NCBI GenBank assembly: GCA_964455375.1
Contig: CAYVXE010000018.1
Location: 1-56,846, forward strand
Origin: CAYVXE01 sp964455375
Lineage (GTDB): Bacteria > Zhuqueibacterota > Zhuqueibacteria > Oceanimicrobiales > Oceanimicrobiaceae
DNA length: 56,846 nucleotides
Direction of reading: 5' to 3'
Of this stretch, positions 16,686 to 24,958 are shown piece by piece. Made by a program: the position numbers and the translations under genes. Below the pieces are notes generated by a model. The model searched no databases. It was not told the origin of the DNA and worked only from the letters and a program-made list of their open reading frames with translations. How positions within the stretch are numbered: the stretch's first letter is position 1; the number at the start of each line of letters is the position of its first letter.

Positions 16686-19220
16686 TCAACCAACCTTCTC
16701 AATCTGAACGGCACACTTTTTATAATCCGGCTGTTTGGAAATCGGACAATATGCATCGAGCGTGATTTCATTCACCATCCTGGTTTCGTCATAAAAGGGA
16801 ATAAAGACATTGCCTTTAGCCGGGATAGTCCTGCCGTTAATAGATGCGGGAAAAACAACGTCACCACGCCGGGATTTCACCCGAACCAGATCCCCACGCT
16901 TAATCCCAAACTTTTTAGCATCTTCAGGATTAATATTGACTACAGCCCGTGGCATTGCCCGTCGAAGCTCAGGTACCCGCATGGTCATGGTGCCGGTGTG
17001 CCAGTGTTCAAGAACCCGGCCGGTACACAACCAGAAAGGATAGTCCGCATCCGGTTCTTCGGCCGCCGGTTCATAAGGAACAGCTAAAACCGTCGCACGA
17101 TAATCATTCTTAGACGCTTTATAAAACACGACGCCGTCTTTGTGTTTACGTTCCGGGTGGTCTTTGAGAAACTTGGCGGCGTACGGGTCATACGTTGCAT
17201 TGTAGCGCCATTTTACCGAAACGAAATCTTCATCATCTTTAGCTTCAGGGCGCTGGAGATTTGCCCAGATGTCGTCGAAATCCTCTTTCTTGTTTACCGT
17301 CTTTTTCTTATGAACGTAAGGCCAGACAACGCCATGCCGACTACGAAGAACGTCATAAGGCGCCAAATCTTTTCCCATTCCCAAACCGAAACTGCGGTAT
17401 TCTTCCCACAGTTCCTTATAATAATTTTCAGGGTCATAATTATAAATAACATCCGCCATGGTTCTGGTTTCATCAATTTTGAGTCGCCTGGCTACTTGCC
17501 ACATCTGCCATATTTCTGTTTTTGCTTGCCCGGGAGGATCAACGATTTTATCCCAGTGCTGGGTGCGACGTTCCGCATTGCCGTAGGCGCCTTCCTTTTC
17601 AGTCCACATGGCGGATGGCAAAACAACGTCGGCAACCTCGGTGGTGCGGGTGGGGTAAACATCCGATGCAATAATGAAAACATCCCGCTCCTCGGCCGCC
17701 TTGCGATAGCGGTTAAGATGGGGCATGGATTGAAAAGGGTTACTCACCTGTGTCCATAACAACTTGATCTTGCCATTGTCTATTGCCCTGAACATCTCTA
17801 CCGTATGATAACCGGGTTTCGGATTGATTTTTTCAACCGGAATCTTCCAGATTTCTGCTGCTTTTTTGCGATGCGCTGGATTTTTCACCACTAAATCAGC
17901 GGGCAGACGATGCGCAAACGTACCTACTTCCCTTGCAGTACCACAAGCGCTGGGCTGTCCGGTCAGTGAAAATGGTCCCATCCCGGGCTTGGAGATTTTG
18001 CCGGTCAGTAAATGAATATTGTAAACCAGATGATTAACCCAGGTACCGCGCGTGTGCTGGTTAAAACCCATGGTCCAATAAGAGACTACTTTTCGTTCCG
18101 GATCAGAAATCAGTTTCGCCGCCTCACGTAATTTTTTTACCGGCACACCGGAAAGCTTCGACACGTAACGCGCTGTATATTTGGCAACAAATTTCTTGTA
18201 CTTACTGAACGACATGGGATACATTTTTCCGGCAGTTTTAGGGATGTCGGCGCCGGCATCTTTTAAACCGTAGCCAATGTTGGTTTCTCCTTTCTTGAAA
18301 ACCACATTGGCATCAATAAAATCTTTGTCATACAATTTATGTTGAATAATATAATTTGCAAAATAGTTGGCAATAGCCAGATCCGTTTGCGGGCGGAATT
18401 CCAGAAACAAATCCGCCTCTTCGGAAACGCGTGTAAATTGCGTCCCCAAATCCACAAGCTTCACCTGATCAGGATTTTTTAACTTCGTATCCATGATACG
18501 TGAAAAAAGTACCGGATGCATTTCCGCCATATTGGCGCCCCAGGTAAAGAAGGTATCGGCGTGTTCAATGTCTTCATAACTGCCCATGGGTTCATCCGAC
18601 TGAAACGTCCGCATGAATGCAGCCACGGCGCTCGCCATACACATGCGGGCATTTGGTTCCAGATTGTTTGATCCAACCCCATCTTTGGAAATGAAACCCA
18701 AACCCGCTTTCATAAACTTAGAACCAGCGTAGCCCTCGAAGATCGTCCATTGGCCGGAACCAAACATGGCAACGGCGTCGGAGCCTTGTTCTTTTAAAAT
18801 TGTCTCAAATTTTGAAGCGATGAGATCCAGGGCTTCATCCCAGGTGGCTTCGGTCAACTTGCCGTTTTTACGAATGAGCGGCGTGGTCAAACGATCCTTA
18901 CCATAGAGAATTTTTGCCAGAAAATACCCTTTAATACAATTCAATCCTTTGTTAGACCAGCATTCAGGATCACCCTTGGTGGCAACGACCTTTCCTTCTT
19001 TTCGTCCCACCAGGACGCCGCAACCTGTTCCGCAGAAACGGCACACAGACTTATCCCACACAATGCCGAGTTGATCTTTTTCACCACCGGATGCTTGTTT
19101 CAACGGTTCATCTTTCCCTCTCACGCATGAGGAGAACAAAGATGCCGCGGCGATTGAGCCGGCTGTAGATTTTAAGAACTGTCTTCTGTCTATTGTTTTC
19201 ATGGATTGTTCCATTTCCAA
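16686..19220 (-). CDS. napA: NapA, catalytic subunit of periplasmic nitrate reductase
   Basis: The 844-residue molybdoenzyme reduces nitrate to nitrite with a bis-MGD molybdenum centre. A twin-arginine signal (DRRQFLKSTAGS) is followed by a 4Fe-4S set at Cys60, Cys63, Cys67 and Cys95 (CRFCGTGCG...GLNCIKG). NARMCMAS places the Mo-ligand Cys at about 194, as in NapA. The C-terminal MGD-binding domain has the GRVLEHWHTGTMT and FIPFYDE blocks of Nap enzymes. Length is close to the E. coli protein. Met7 (MKTIDRRQF) is an alternative start. A Cys at 32 after SLFSS could allow lipidation or be chance. Confidence 0.95.
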   Translation of the reverse strand: MEMEQSMKTIDRRQFLKSTAGSIAAASLFSSCVRGKDEPLKQASGGEKDQLGIVWDKSVCRFCGTGCGVLVGRKEGKVVATKGDPECWSNKGLNCIKGYFLAKILYGKDRLTTPLIRKNGKLTEATWDEALDLIASKFETILKEQGSDAVAMFGSGQWTIFEGYAGSKFMKAGLGFISKDGVGSNNLEPNARMCMASAVAAFMRTFQSDEPMGSYEDIEHADTFFTWGANMAEMHPVLFSRIMDTKLKNPDQVKLVDLGTQFTRVSEEADLFLEFRPQTDLAIANYFANYIIQHKLYDKDFIDANVVFKKGETNIGYGLKDAGADIPKTAGKMYPMSFSKYKKFVAKYTARYVSKLSGVPVKKLREAAKLISDPERKVVSYWTMGFNQHTRGTWVNHLVYNIHLLTGKISKPGMGPFSLTGQPSACGTAREVGTFAHRLPADLVVKNPAHRKKAAEIWKIPVEKINPKPGYHTVEMFRAIDNGKIKLLWTQVSNPFQSMPHLNRYRKAAEERDVFIIASDVYPTRTTEVADVVLPSAMWTEKEGAYGNAERRTQHWDKIVDPPGQAKTEIWQMWQVARRLKIDETRTMADVIYNYDPENYYKELWEEYRSFGLGMGKDLAPYDVLRSRHGVVWPYVHKKKTVNKKEDFDDIWANLQRPEAKDDEDFVSVKWRYNATYDPYAAKFLKDHPERKHKDGVVFYKASKNDYRATVLAVPYEPAAEEPDADYPFWLCTGRVLEHWHTGTMTMRVPELRRAMPRAVVNINPEDAKKFGIKRGDLVRVKSRRGDVVFPASINGRTIPAKGNVFIPFYDETRMVNEITLDAYCPISKQPDYKKCAVQIEKVG

Positions 19221-19249
19221 TTACATTTAATTAAAATTCATTCATTTTG

Positions 19250-19504
19250 TTAAGACGTTTCTGAGTTTTCCAAAACTTCTTCTTCAAAAAAATGTGCAAC
19301 CAATTCCATATCGATCACACCATCGAGACCTCTGATGGTATCACTCAGAAGCACTGCGTCTTCCGTGTTTTCCGTTTCCAACACCACAGCTAATTTAGAC
19401 GCATGGGTTTCCACGATATCGATATGCTCCATCTTGCAAATTTTATTTTTAACAAACGCAAACTGCGCTGCACTGCAATGGATGACAAGGCTGGATATGA
19501 CCAT
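19250..19504 (-). CDS. napD: NapD, NapA signal-peptide chaperone
   Basis: The 84-residue cytoplasmic protein matches NapD in size and layout: MVISSLVIHC opening strand, a helix, a GLDGVIDMELVAHFFEE strand-turn-strand. It binds the twin-arginine signal of NapA and controls its export after cofactor insertion. It is immediately upstream of napA (29 bases). Confidence 0.85.
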   Translation of the reverse strand: MVISSLVIHCSAAQFAFVKNKICKMEHIDIVETHASKLAVVLETENTEDAVLLSDTIRGLDGVIDMELVAHFFEEEVLENSETS

Positions 19505-19562
19505 TTAAGAATTCCTGTTAATCGTTTCAGCTTTATGTTTCATCATTAATGTTGATCAAGCA

Positions 19563-20798
19563 TTATTTTGCTTTCGCCCGCAAATCTTCAGCCATGTTCT
19601 TGATAGCCGTCAAATCCCGTATCATCTCACTCCAGCCGTACCAGAGCGTGTAATCCGGGTTGTTGTGAAACGCACCCTGGAACGTGCGCATGCGATGCTT
19701 AAGATGCATCTCAAACAATCGTTGTTCGATTTCAGTCGGCGCATCATGAAAGGTCAGTAAATCCGGAAAATCGTACGTATAGCTTTCCGGTTTTGCAAGA
19801 ATGCCGTCCTTGTACAGGTCGGCGATGATGCGGATTGCCTGAGCCAAAAGACGATCCGATTGTTTTATCATGTCGTCGCCTTTTCGCAATTCATCTTTGG
19901 CAAAATTCTCCGAATGACACTCACTGCATACGGCGAGCATTTTTTGTCTTTCTTTGTCAAAATCTTCCTGGGTCAAACGGGCGACATTGGCCGCTTTCAC
20001 CACATCCAGGCGAGCGGTCGGTTTCCCTTCCGGGTCTAAAACACCCAGGGCTTGCAAAATAGTCACCTGGTCTGCTTTCCACTGCGGGTCTTCCGGCAAA
20101 GGTAGCCGTACCGCAAGAAATCCCCAAGCGGTATTTACCGCATGATCACCATTCTGCATGTGGCAGGTCTGACAAGTCGGTGCCGCAGCGTGCTCGGAAA
20201 TGACGCCCATTTGCTTCAGCAGAAACCGCACCCCATGTTTCGAAGTGGAATACATTTCCCACTGTGGGTGGTCGAAACCCATGTGACACGTTTGGCAGGC
20301 CTGCGGCTGCTGAGCTTCCTTTTTCGAAAACGTGTGACGTGTATGACATGCATCACAGGAAGCCAGGCCAAAGCCACCACCGCTGGCTTTTAATTTCTTA
20401 ATATCGTCGGCACTTTTCAGACCGATTTTGTGACAGCCGCCACACCCTTTCATACCTTCATTTAAAGCCATGGGCATCATGTGGGTGGTGGGCATTGCTT
20501 GCAGTGCGGCCCAAGCAAACGCGTGCTTACCGTTTTTGAATTGAGTTACCTGATCTTCATGACAATCGTTACAGGTTTCCGGGGTAGGAATATTTACTTT
20601 CGCCACATCATCGGCAGACGTATGATCCTCGCCGTGACAAACAGCACAACCTACCTCATTTTCACTATGCTTACTCAACTGCCAGTCGGAGACAATATTT
20701 GGTGTAATTTTTTTATGGCATTCAATACAATTTTGACCGTACAAAAGTGACGAAAAACCAACGTACACACAAACGATAAATATTTTTTTGAGGAACAT
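19563..20798 (-). CDS. HAO-like octaheme cytochrome c (putative nitrite/hydroxylamine reductase)
   Basis: The 411-residue exported protein has eight CXXCH motifs (CIECH, CAVCH, CNDCH, CGGCH, CDACH, CQTCH, CQTCH, CSECH) in the spacing of hydroxylamine-oxidoreductase-type octaheme proteins. Other family marks are the GCGGCHKIG site for the catalytic heme, a MPTTHMMP loop and a C-terminal NPDYTLWYGW block. It is much shorter than oxidative HAO (about 550-570 residues) and ends about 25 residues after that block, so the segment carrying the crosslinking tyrosine appears absent. Such short forms (epsilon-HAO) reduce nitrite. It is first in the nap operon, behind AAGGAGG-like sequence. No NrfA is present in the window, so it is the best candidate for the nitrite step. 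Confidence 0.85.
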   Translation of the reverse strand: MFLKKIFIVCVYVGFSSLLYGQNCIECHKKITPNIVSDWQLSKHSENEVGCAVCHGEDHTSADDVAKVNIPTPETCNDCHEDQVTQFKNGKHAFAWAALQAMPTTHMMPMALNEGMKGCGGCHKIGLKSADDIKKLKASGGGFGLASCDACHTRHTFSKKEAQQPQACQTCHMGFDHPQWEMYSTSKHGVRFLLKQMGVISEHAAAPTCQTCHMQNGDHAVNTAWGFLAVRLPLPEDPQWKADQVTILQALGVLDPEGKPTARLDVVKAANVARLTQEDFDKERQKMLAVCSECHSENFAKDELRKGDDMIKQSDRLLAQAIRIIADLYKDGILAKPESYTYDFPDLLTFHDAPTEIEQRLFEMHLKHRMRTFQGAFHNNPDYTLWYGWSEMIRDLTAIKNMAEDLRAKAK

Positions 20799-21015
20799 TC
20801 CCTGCCTCCTTAATTTAGTGTAGGAAAAACTAACGTTGACAAAAGTGTGAAAATAAACCTGTGGAGTAGTCTCTAGTCAATTAAACCAATGAATTAAATT
20901 AATCAAGGAAAAAATCAATTATCACATAATAAATCATTTAACCTACACGGTTCACAAATTCACACAAAGATAATAGCATCTGAGTTACGTGAAACGGTTA
21001 TCCCGACACTGCCCT
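20799..21015 (-). promoter_or_regulatory. Upstream region of the HAO/nap/bc operon
   Basis: This non-coding stretch carries TTAAGGAGG just before the HAO-like start and should hold the promoter of the long minus-strand run. Direct repeats of TTGAT (in TTGATTTTTTCCTTGAT, minus strand, near 20900-20920) recall half-sites of FNR/CRP-type regulators but are not arranged as a palindrome. No -24/-12 box was recognised. Confidence 0.35.
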
Positions 21016-21063
21016 GGTTGCGGAGACCGCCCCGAAAAAGCATCGGGACTCATTGCCGCAACC
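21016..21063. terminator. Stem-loop downstream of the lone receiver gene
   Basis: GGTTGCGG (21016-21023) pairs with CCGCAACC (21056-21063), and an inner CCCGA/TCGGG pair lies inside. It sits 31 bases beyond the stop of the receiver gene and separates that gene from the nap operon promoter. There is no long T run, so it may be a structural element or an intergenic repeat rather than an intrinsic terminator. Confidence 0.45.
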
Positions 21064-21094
21064 ATCCGTCTTCCTTTCTGCTCAAAACGCTCGT

Positions 21095-21466
21095 TTATGA
21101 ATAATGCAGATTAAGTGCGTTTGCAACAGCATTCACGAGCGCTTCCGCATGCACCGGTTTCACGCCGTAATAGCTGACCCCTTCCTGCAATACTTTTCCC
21201 CCAAGCTCTTCAGATGAATCTCCCGACAGGACAATTAAGGCGATTTTCGGTCTGATTTTTTTGATAATTTTGACCATCTTGATATTATCAACACAATCAT
21301 CATTCAGATCATAAATCACAACCGGATAATCCCGCTCGAGGATTTCAAGAAGAAGATCCCTATCATCCAGCAATATTTTGTTTTGAACATCCACGCCGTT
21401 TAGAATAGACGTCAAATACGCCAGACAGCTCTCATCTCTACACGAAATGAGCACTTTTTTTCCCAC
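21095..21466 (-). CDS. Stand-alone response-regulator receiver domain
   Basis: The 123 residues form a single receiver domain: the probable phospho-acceptor Asp53 in VVIYDLND, a conserved-type lysine at about 103 in GVKPV, and an acidic residue pair DE at 11-12 in place of the usual DD. There is no output domain, so it would act by protein contact or as a phosphate sink. It lies between the nap operon and the T9SS heme-protein genes, with its own TTCTCC-type (GGAGAA) ribosome site. No cognate kinase is adjacent. Confidence 0.75.
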   Translation of the reverse strand: MGKKVLISCRDESCLAYLTSILNGVDVQNKILLDDRDLLLEILERDYPVVIYDLNDDCVDNIKMVKIIKKIRPKIALIVLSGDSSEELGGKVLQEGVSYYGVKPVHAEALVNAVANALNLHYS

Positions 21467-21805
21467 GCTGTTTCTCCTATAAATGATAAAACGTTAACAA
21501 CTATTGTACCATTTGTATTATGGAATATTTTTAAGAATTTATTAAACCATTGATTATACAGTTCTTACAATTCACATTTCGCATCCATTCCAATAGGTTA
21601 AAAACGAATCAGATCTCTCCAAAACCGGGACATGCTTGTCTCATTTACATTTATACAATACTGCTGTAATTCGTGAATATTCAAATTCTTATTGCTTTCA
21701 CAACGACCAACTTAAATCGTGACAAAAATGTCTCAAACAATAAAAAAAGTCAGGGTGTTTGCACTGAAAACAGCACCCTGACTTGATTTTTGACCTGGTG
21801 TTTTT
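21467..21805. other. Non-coding gap with a terminator
   Basis: About 340 bases without a coding frame. It holds the terminator at 21748-21784 and presumably the promoter of the receiver gene; nothing else was recognised. Confidence 0.4.
21748..21784 (-). terminator. Rho-independent terminator of the EB_dh gene
   Basis: AAGTCAGGGTG pairs with CACCCTGACTT over an 11-base-pair stem, about 22 bases past the stop. On the minus strand the stem runs into a TTTTTTT tract, the form of an intrinsic terminator. A diverged copy lies after the other T9SS heme gene. Confidence 0.75.
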
Positions 21806-22057
21806 TTAGCGCAAATACGTCATCTTCTTTGTCTGTTTAAACTCCGGTGTTTCAATGCGGTAAATATAAACGCCGCTACTGGCATCAACCATTGAAACAG
21901 GAATGCGGTAGACTCCGGCGTTCATTCTCTTATCCAACAGCACCGTTTGCACTTTCTGACCCAAAAGATTGTAAATAGTCAGCGTGACCGTCGTCGCTTT
22001 TGCCAGATGAAATTCAATATTCGTTCCCGGATTAAACGGATTCGGATAATTTTGAAT
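21806..22057 (-). repeat. T9SS sorting-domain cassette, copy 1
   Basis: These 252 bases, encoding the last 83 residues plus the stop, match 24707-24958 with one difference seen (Lys versus Arg near the C-terminus). Homology continues, more weakly, into the downstream hairpin. Confidence 0.9.
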
Positions 22058-24427
22058 CAAACTAAAACTCTGTGGTATATCATCTGTTTGATCAGCAACA
22101 CTCACACTTAAGTCAAATCGCATCGTATACATTTTCGATGTTCTGTGCTGATAGCCATGACGGACATTATCGAATTCTGCAATACCGAACGGATAGACAT
22201 TCTGTACATCAAACTGGACATCATCATCGGTGCCAGTATTAAGATCCCGGCCAAACTCTGCGCTCCACGTACCATTAGTCCAAACAGAACCAAAAGCAAG
22301 ATCAGCTCTGCTGCCCACCGGTGTTCTAAGTATCCGCTCCGGTACAATAGCATCCAAAGAGGCATACACCGGCCAGTAGGTCGCTGCGTCTGTATCGCTT
22401 ACACCTGCTGTACCGTCGCCAACAACTTCGCCCGCATCTATCTCTTCCTGAGTCAATATCATCGCATCAGAAAAATCCACCGGTGACTTCTCCATGTATT
22501 TCGGACGTGACTTGTCACCAATACGATTGTGCGAATAGGCGCTGCTTCCGGCATCACCATAACGACCGCCATCTTCGCCATTTATTGAATCAGGCTGCCA
22601 TACATCTACATACTTATCATCGGCAAAACCAAGCATCGAAAACGTACCGCCGGTTACTTCATGTGTTGCCGCGTCTATGGTCAGATTGGTACCAGAGGTA
22701 GAAAGATAACCGGTACCGCGGCCTGCCTTGCTGTGCCACATATCTGCCCGACCGCTCTCCAGCCAGGCATCATCAACGATACCATGAGTGCTTTGATGAG
22801 GATCCGTATCCGTCGGATTATAGCTATGGCACTTCGCCATACAACCACCCGTATTAAATGGATTCCCAGTTATCGCACCTATCGGCCATAAAAATGACAT
22901 CCGGTCTTCTGACTGGTCTGAATTCGGCTTTTCCCACGTTCCATTGGCAAACGACCACGCACCACCACGCGTAAAACTCGCCGTGGGATCCGGCCACGTC
23001 GCCAATATATACAGACGATCAGATGTGTAGACTGACTTTAACGTCACGGTCACATTACTATCATATTTATGGCAGCCAACACAGTCGGAAATACTGGTGG
23101 GATCGTGAATATCAAACGTCTCGCCAAGCGGTACGGTTAATGCCGGAGCATTCGCCCATATATCATCCACAACACCATCAACTACAGGTGCATTCATTAC
23201 TTTTTTTACAAACAATTCACCTTCTGCAGGTTGCGCTGGAATGAAATTGAGTGTATACATTTTCGATGTTCTGTGCTGATAGCCATGACGGACATTATCG
23301 AATTCTGCAATACCGAACGGATAGACATTCTGTACATCAAACTGGACATCATCATCGGTGCCAGTATTAAGATCCCGGCCAAACTCTGCGCTCCACGTAC
23401 CATTAGTCCAAACAGAACCAAAAGCAAGATCAGCTCTGCTGCCCACCGGTGTTCTAAGTATCCGCTCCGGTACAATAGCATCCAAAGAGGCATACACCGG
23501 CCAGTAGGTCGCTGCGTCTGTATCGCTTACACCTGCTGTACCGTCGCCAACAACTTCGCCCGCATCTATCTCTTCCTGAGTCAATATCATCGCATCAGAA
23601 AAATCCACCGGTGACTTCTCCATGTATTTCGGACGTGACTTGTCACCAATACGATTGTGCGAATAGGCGCTGCTTCCGGCATCACCATAACGACCGCCAT
23701 CTTCGCCATTTATTGAATCAGGCTGCCATACATCTACATACTTATCATCGGCAAAACCAAGCATCGAAAACGTACCGCCGGTTACTTCATGTGTTGCCGC
23801 GTCTATGGTCAGATTGGTACCAGAGGTAGAAAGATAACCGGTACCGCGGCCTGCCTTGCTGTGCCACATATCTGCCCGACCGCTCTCCAGCCAGGCATCA
23901 TCAACGATACCATGAGTGCTTTGATGAGGATCCGTATCCGTCGGATTATAGCTATGGCACTTCGCCATACAACCACCCGTATTAAATGGATTCCCAGTTA
24001 TCGCACCTATCGGCCATAAAAATGACATCCGGTCTTCTGACTGGTCTGAATTCGGCTTTTCCCACGTTCCATTGGCAAACGACCACGCACCACCACGCGT
24101 AAAACTCGCCGTGGGATCCGGCCACGTCGCCAATATATACAGACGATCAGATGTGTAGACTGACTTTAACGTCACGGTCACATTACTATCATATTTATGG
24201 CAGCCAACACAGTCGGAAATACTGGTGGGATCGTGAATATCAAACGTCTCGCCAAGCGGTACGGTTAATGCCGGAGCATTCGCCCATATATCATCCACAA
24301 CACCATCAACTACAGGTGCATTTTTCACCATAATTGCATTTAGCGAACTTGACGGGTTGTCCCGGGAAAACGCAAAATTAACACTTAAGAAAAACATACA
24401 AAAAACGATTAAAGTTTTTCTGTTCAT
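21806..24427 (-). CDS. T9SS-exported protein with two tandem EB_dh-type heme domains
   Basis: The start is the ATG at 24427 (MNRKTLIVFCMFF), because a strong AAGGAGGT lies eight bases upstream; the 26-codon extension to 24505 has no such site. After a signal peptide come two copies of an ethylbenzene-dehydrogenase-related heme-binding domain (VDGVVDDIWANAPALTVPL opening). Each copy contains one CVGCH and one CMAKCH (CX3CH), so four c-type sites in all. The C-terminus is a T9SS sorting domain (LIQNYPNPFNP...GVYIYRIE). It is likely displayed at the cell surface as an electron-transfer or acceptor-binding protein. The two domains are identical over about 356 residues, an unusual state that suggests very recent duplication. 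Confidence 0.85.
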   Translation of the reverse strand: MNRKTLIVFCMFFLSVNFAFSRDNPSSSLNAIMVKNAPVVDGVVDDIWANAPALTVPLGETFDIHDPTSISDCVGCHKYDSNVTVTLKSVYTSDRLYILATWPDPTASFTRGGAWSFANGTWEKPNSDQSEDRMSFLWPIGAITGNPFNTGGCMAKCHSYNPTDTDPHQSTHGIVDDAWLESGRADMWHSKAGRGTGYLSTSGTNLTIDAATHEVTGGTFSMLGFADDKYVDVWQPDSINGEDGGRYGDAGSSAYSHNRIGDKSRPKYMEKSPVDFSDAMILTQEEIDAGEVVGDGTAGVSDTDAATYWPVYASLDAIVPERILRTPVGSRADLAFGSVWTNGTWSAEFGRDLNTGTDDDVQFDVQNVYPFGIAEFDNVRHGYQHRTSKMYTLNFIPAQPAEGELFVKKVMNAPVVDGVVDDIWANAPALTVPLGETFDIHDPTSISDCVGCHKYDSNVTVTLKSVYTSDRLYILATWPDPTASFTRGGAWSFANGTWEKPNSDQSEDRMSFLWPIGAITGNPFNTGGCMAKCHSYNPTDTDPHQSTHGIVDDAWLESGRADMWHSKAGRGTGYLSTSGTNLTIDAATHEVTGGTFSMLGFADDKYVDVWQPDSINGEDGGRYGDAGSSAYSHNRIGDKSRPKYMEKSPVDFSDAMILTQEEIDAGEVVGDGTAGVSDTDAATYWPVYASLDAIVPERILRTPVGSRADLAFGSVWTNGTWSAEFGRDLNTGTDDDVQFDVQNVYPFGIAEFDNVRHGYQHRTSKMYTMRFDLSVSVADQTDDIPQSFSLIQNYPNPFNPGTNIEFHLAKATTVTLTIYNLLGQKVQTVLLDKRMNAGVYRIPVSMVDASSGVYIYRIETPEFKQTKKMTYLR
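22125..23194 (-). repeat. Tandem repeat unit, copy 2 of the EB_dh domain
   Basis: This 1,070-base segment appears identical, base for base by eye, to 23253-24322, at a period of 1,128 bases (376 codons). The 58 bases between the units encode a unique linker (LNFIPAQPAEGELFVKKV). No mismatch was noticed, and shadow frames on the opposite strand are identical too. Confidence 0.9.
23253..24322 (-). repeat. Tandem repeat unit, copy 1 of the EB_dh domain
   Basis: Partner of 22125-23194. It ends within the shared NAPVVDG codons near the N-terminus of the mature protein, so the duplication is in frame and keeps both heme sites in each unit. Confidence 0.9.
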
Positions 24428-24646
24428 CAGGGTTACCTCCTTAACAATAAATTTACTAATTAATTTTACATCTGAATCTGAAAAACAAAAAAAATTCTCC
24501 TTCACCTCCTTTCGATTTAAATTTTCATCTCATAAAATTTTAATGATCACTTTTTAAAAAGGATTTTACGAAATGGGACACTGTTAAAACCCTTCTGCAA
24601 CCTATCGACAAACAATCAAGCTTCTACTATGAAATCTATTAGCCAG

Positions 24647-24685
24647 TAAGTCAGGGCGCTTACCCTGAAAGCCGCACCCTGACTT
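24647..24685 (-). terminator. Hairpin after the octaheme T9SS gene
   Basis: AAGTCAGGG pairs with CCCTGACTT about 22 bases past the stop, a diverged copy of the hairpin at 21748-21784. The minus-strand side lacks the T tract seen in the other copy, so termination may be weaker; a T tract follows on the plus strand. Confidence 0.55.
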
Positions 24686-24706
24686 GTTTTTTAGCCTCGC
24701 CTTTAT

Positions 24707-24958
24707 TTAGCGCAAATACGTCATCTTCCTTGTCTGTTTAAACTCCGGTGTTTCAATGCGGTAAATATAAACGCCGCTACTGGCATCAACCATTGAAACA
24801 GGAATGCGGTAGACTCCGGCGTTCATTCTCTTATCCAACAGCACCGTTTGCACTTTCTGACCCAAAAGATTGTAAATAGTCAGCGTGACCGTCGTCGCTT
24901 TTGCCAGATGAAATTCAATATTCGTTCCCGGATTAAACGGATTCGGATAATTTTGAAT
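24707..24958 (-). repeat. T9SS sorting-domain cassette, copy 2
   Basis: Partner of 21806-22057. Upstream of the shared IQNYPNPFNP block the two proteins are unrelated, so only the sorting domain and 3' flank are shared. Confidence 0.9.

Noticed and set aside
20880..20930. FNR box upstream of the nap operon
   Set aside because: Only direct TTGAT half-sites are present; the TTGAT-N4-ATCAA palindrome is not formed.
22145..24019. Duplicate plus-strand frames of 72-127 residues within the tandem repeat
   Set aside because: They are antisense shadows of the EB_dh domains; their pairwise identity only reflects the DNA duplication.
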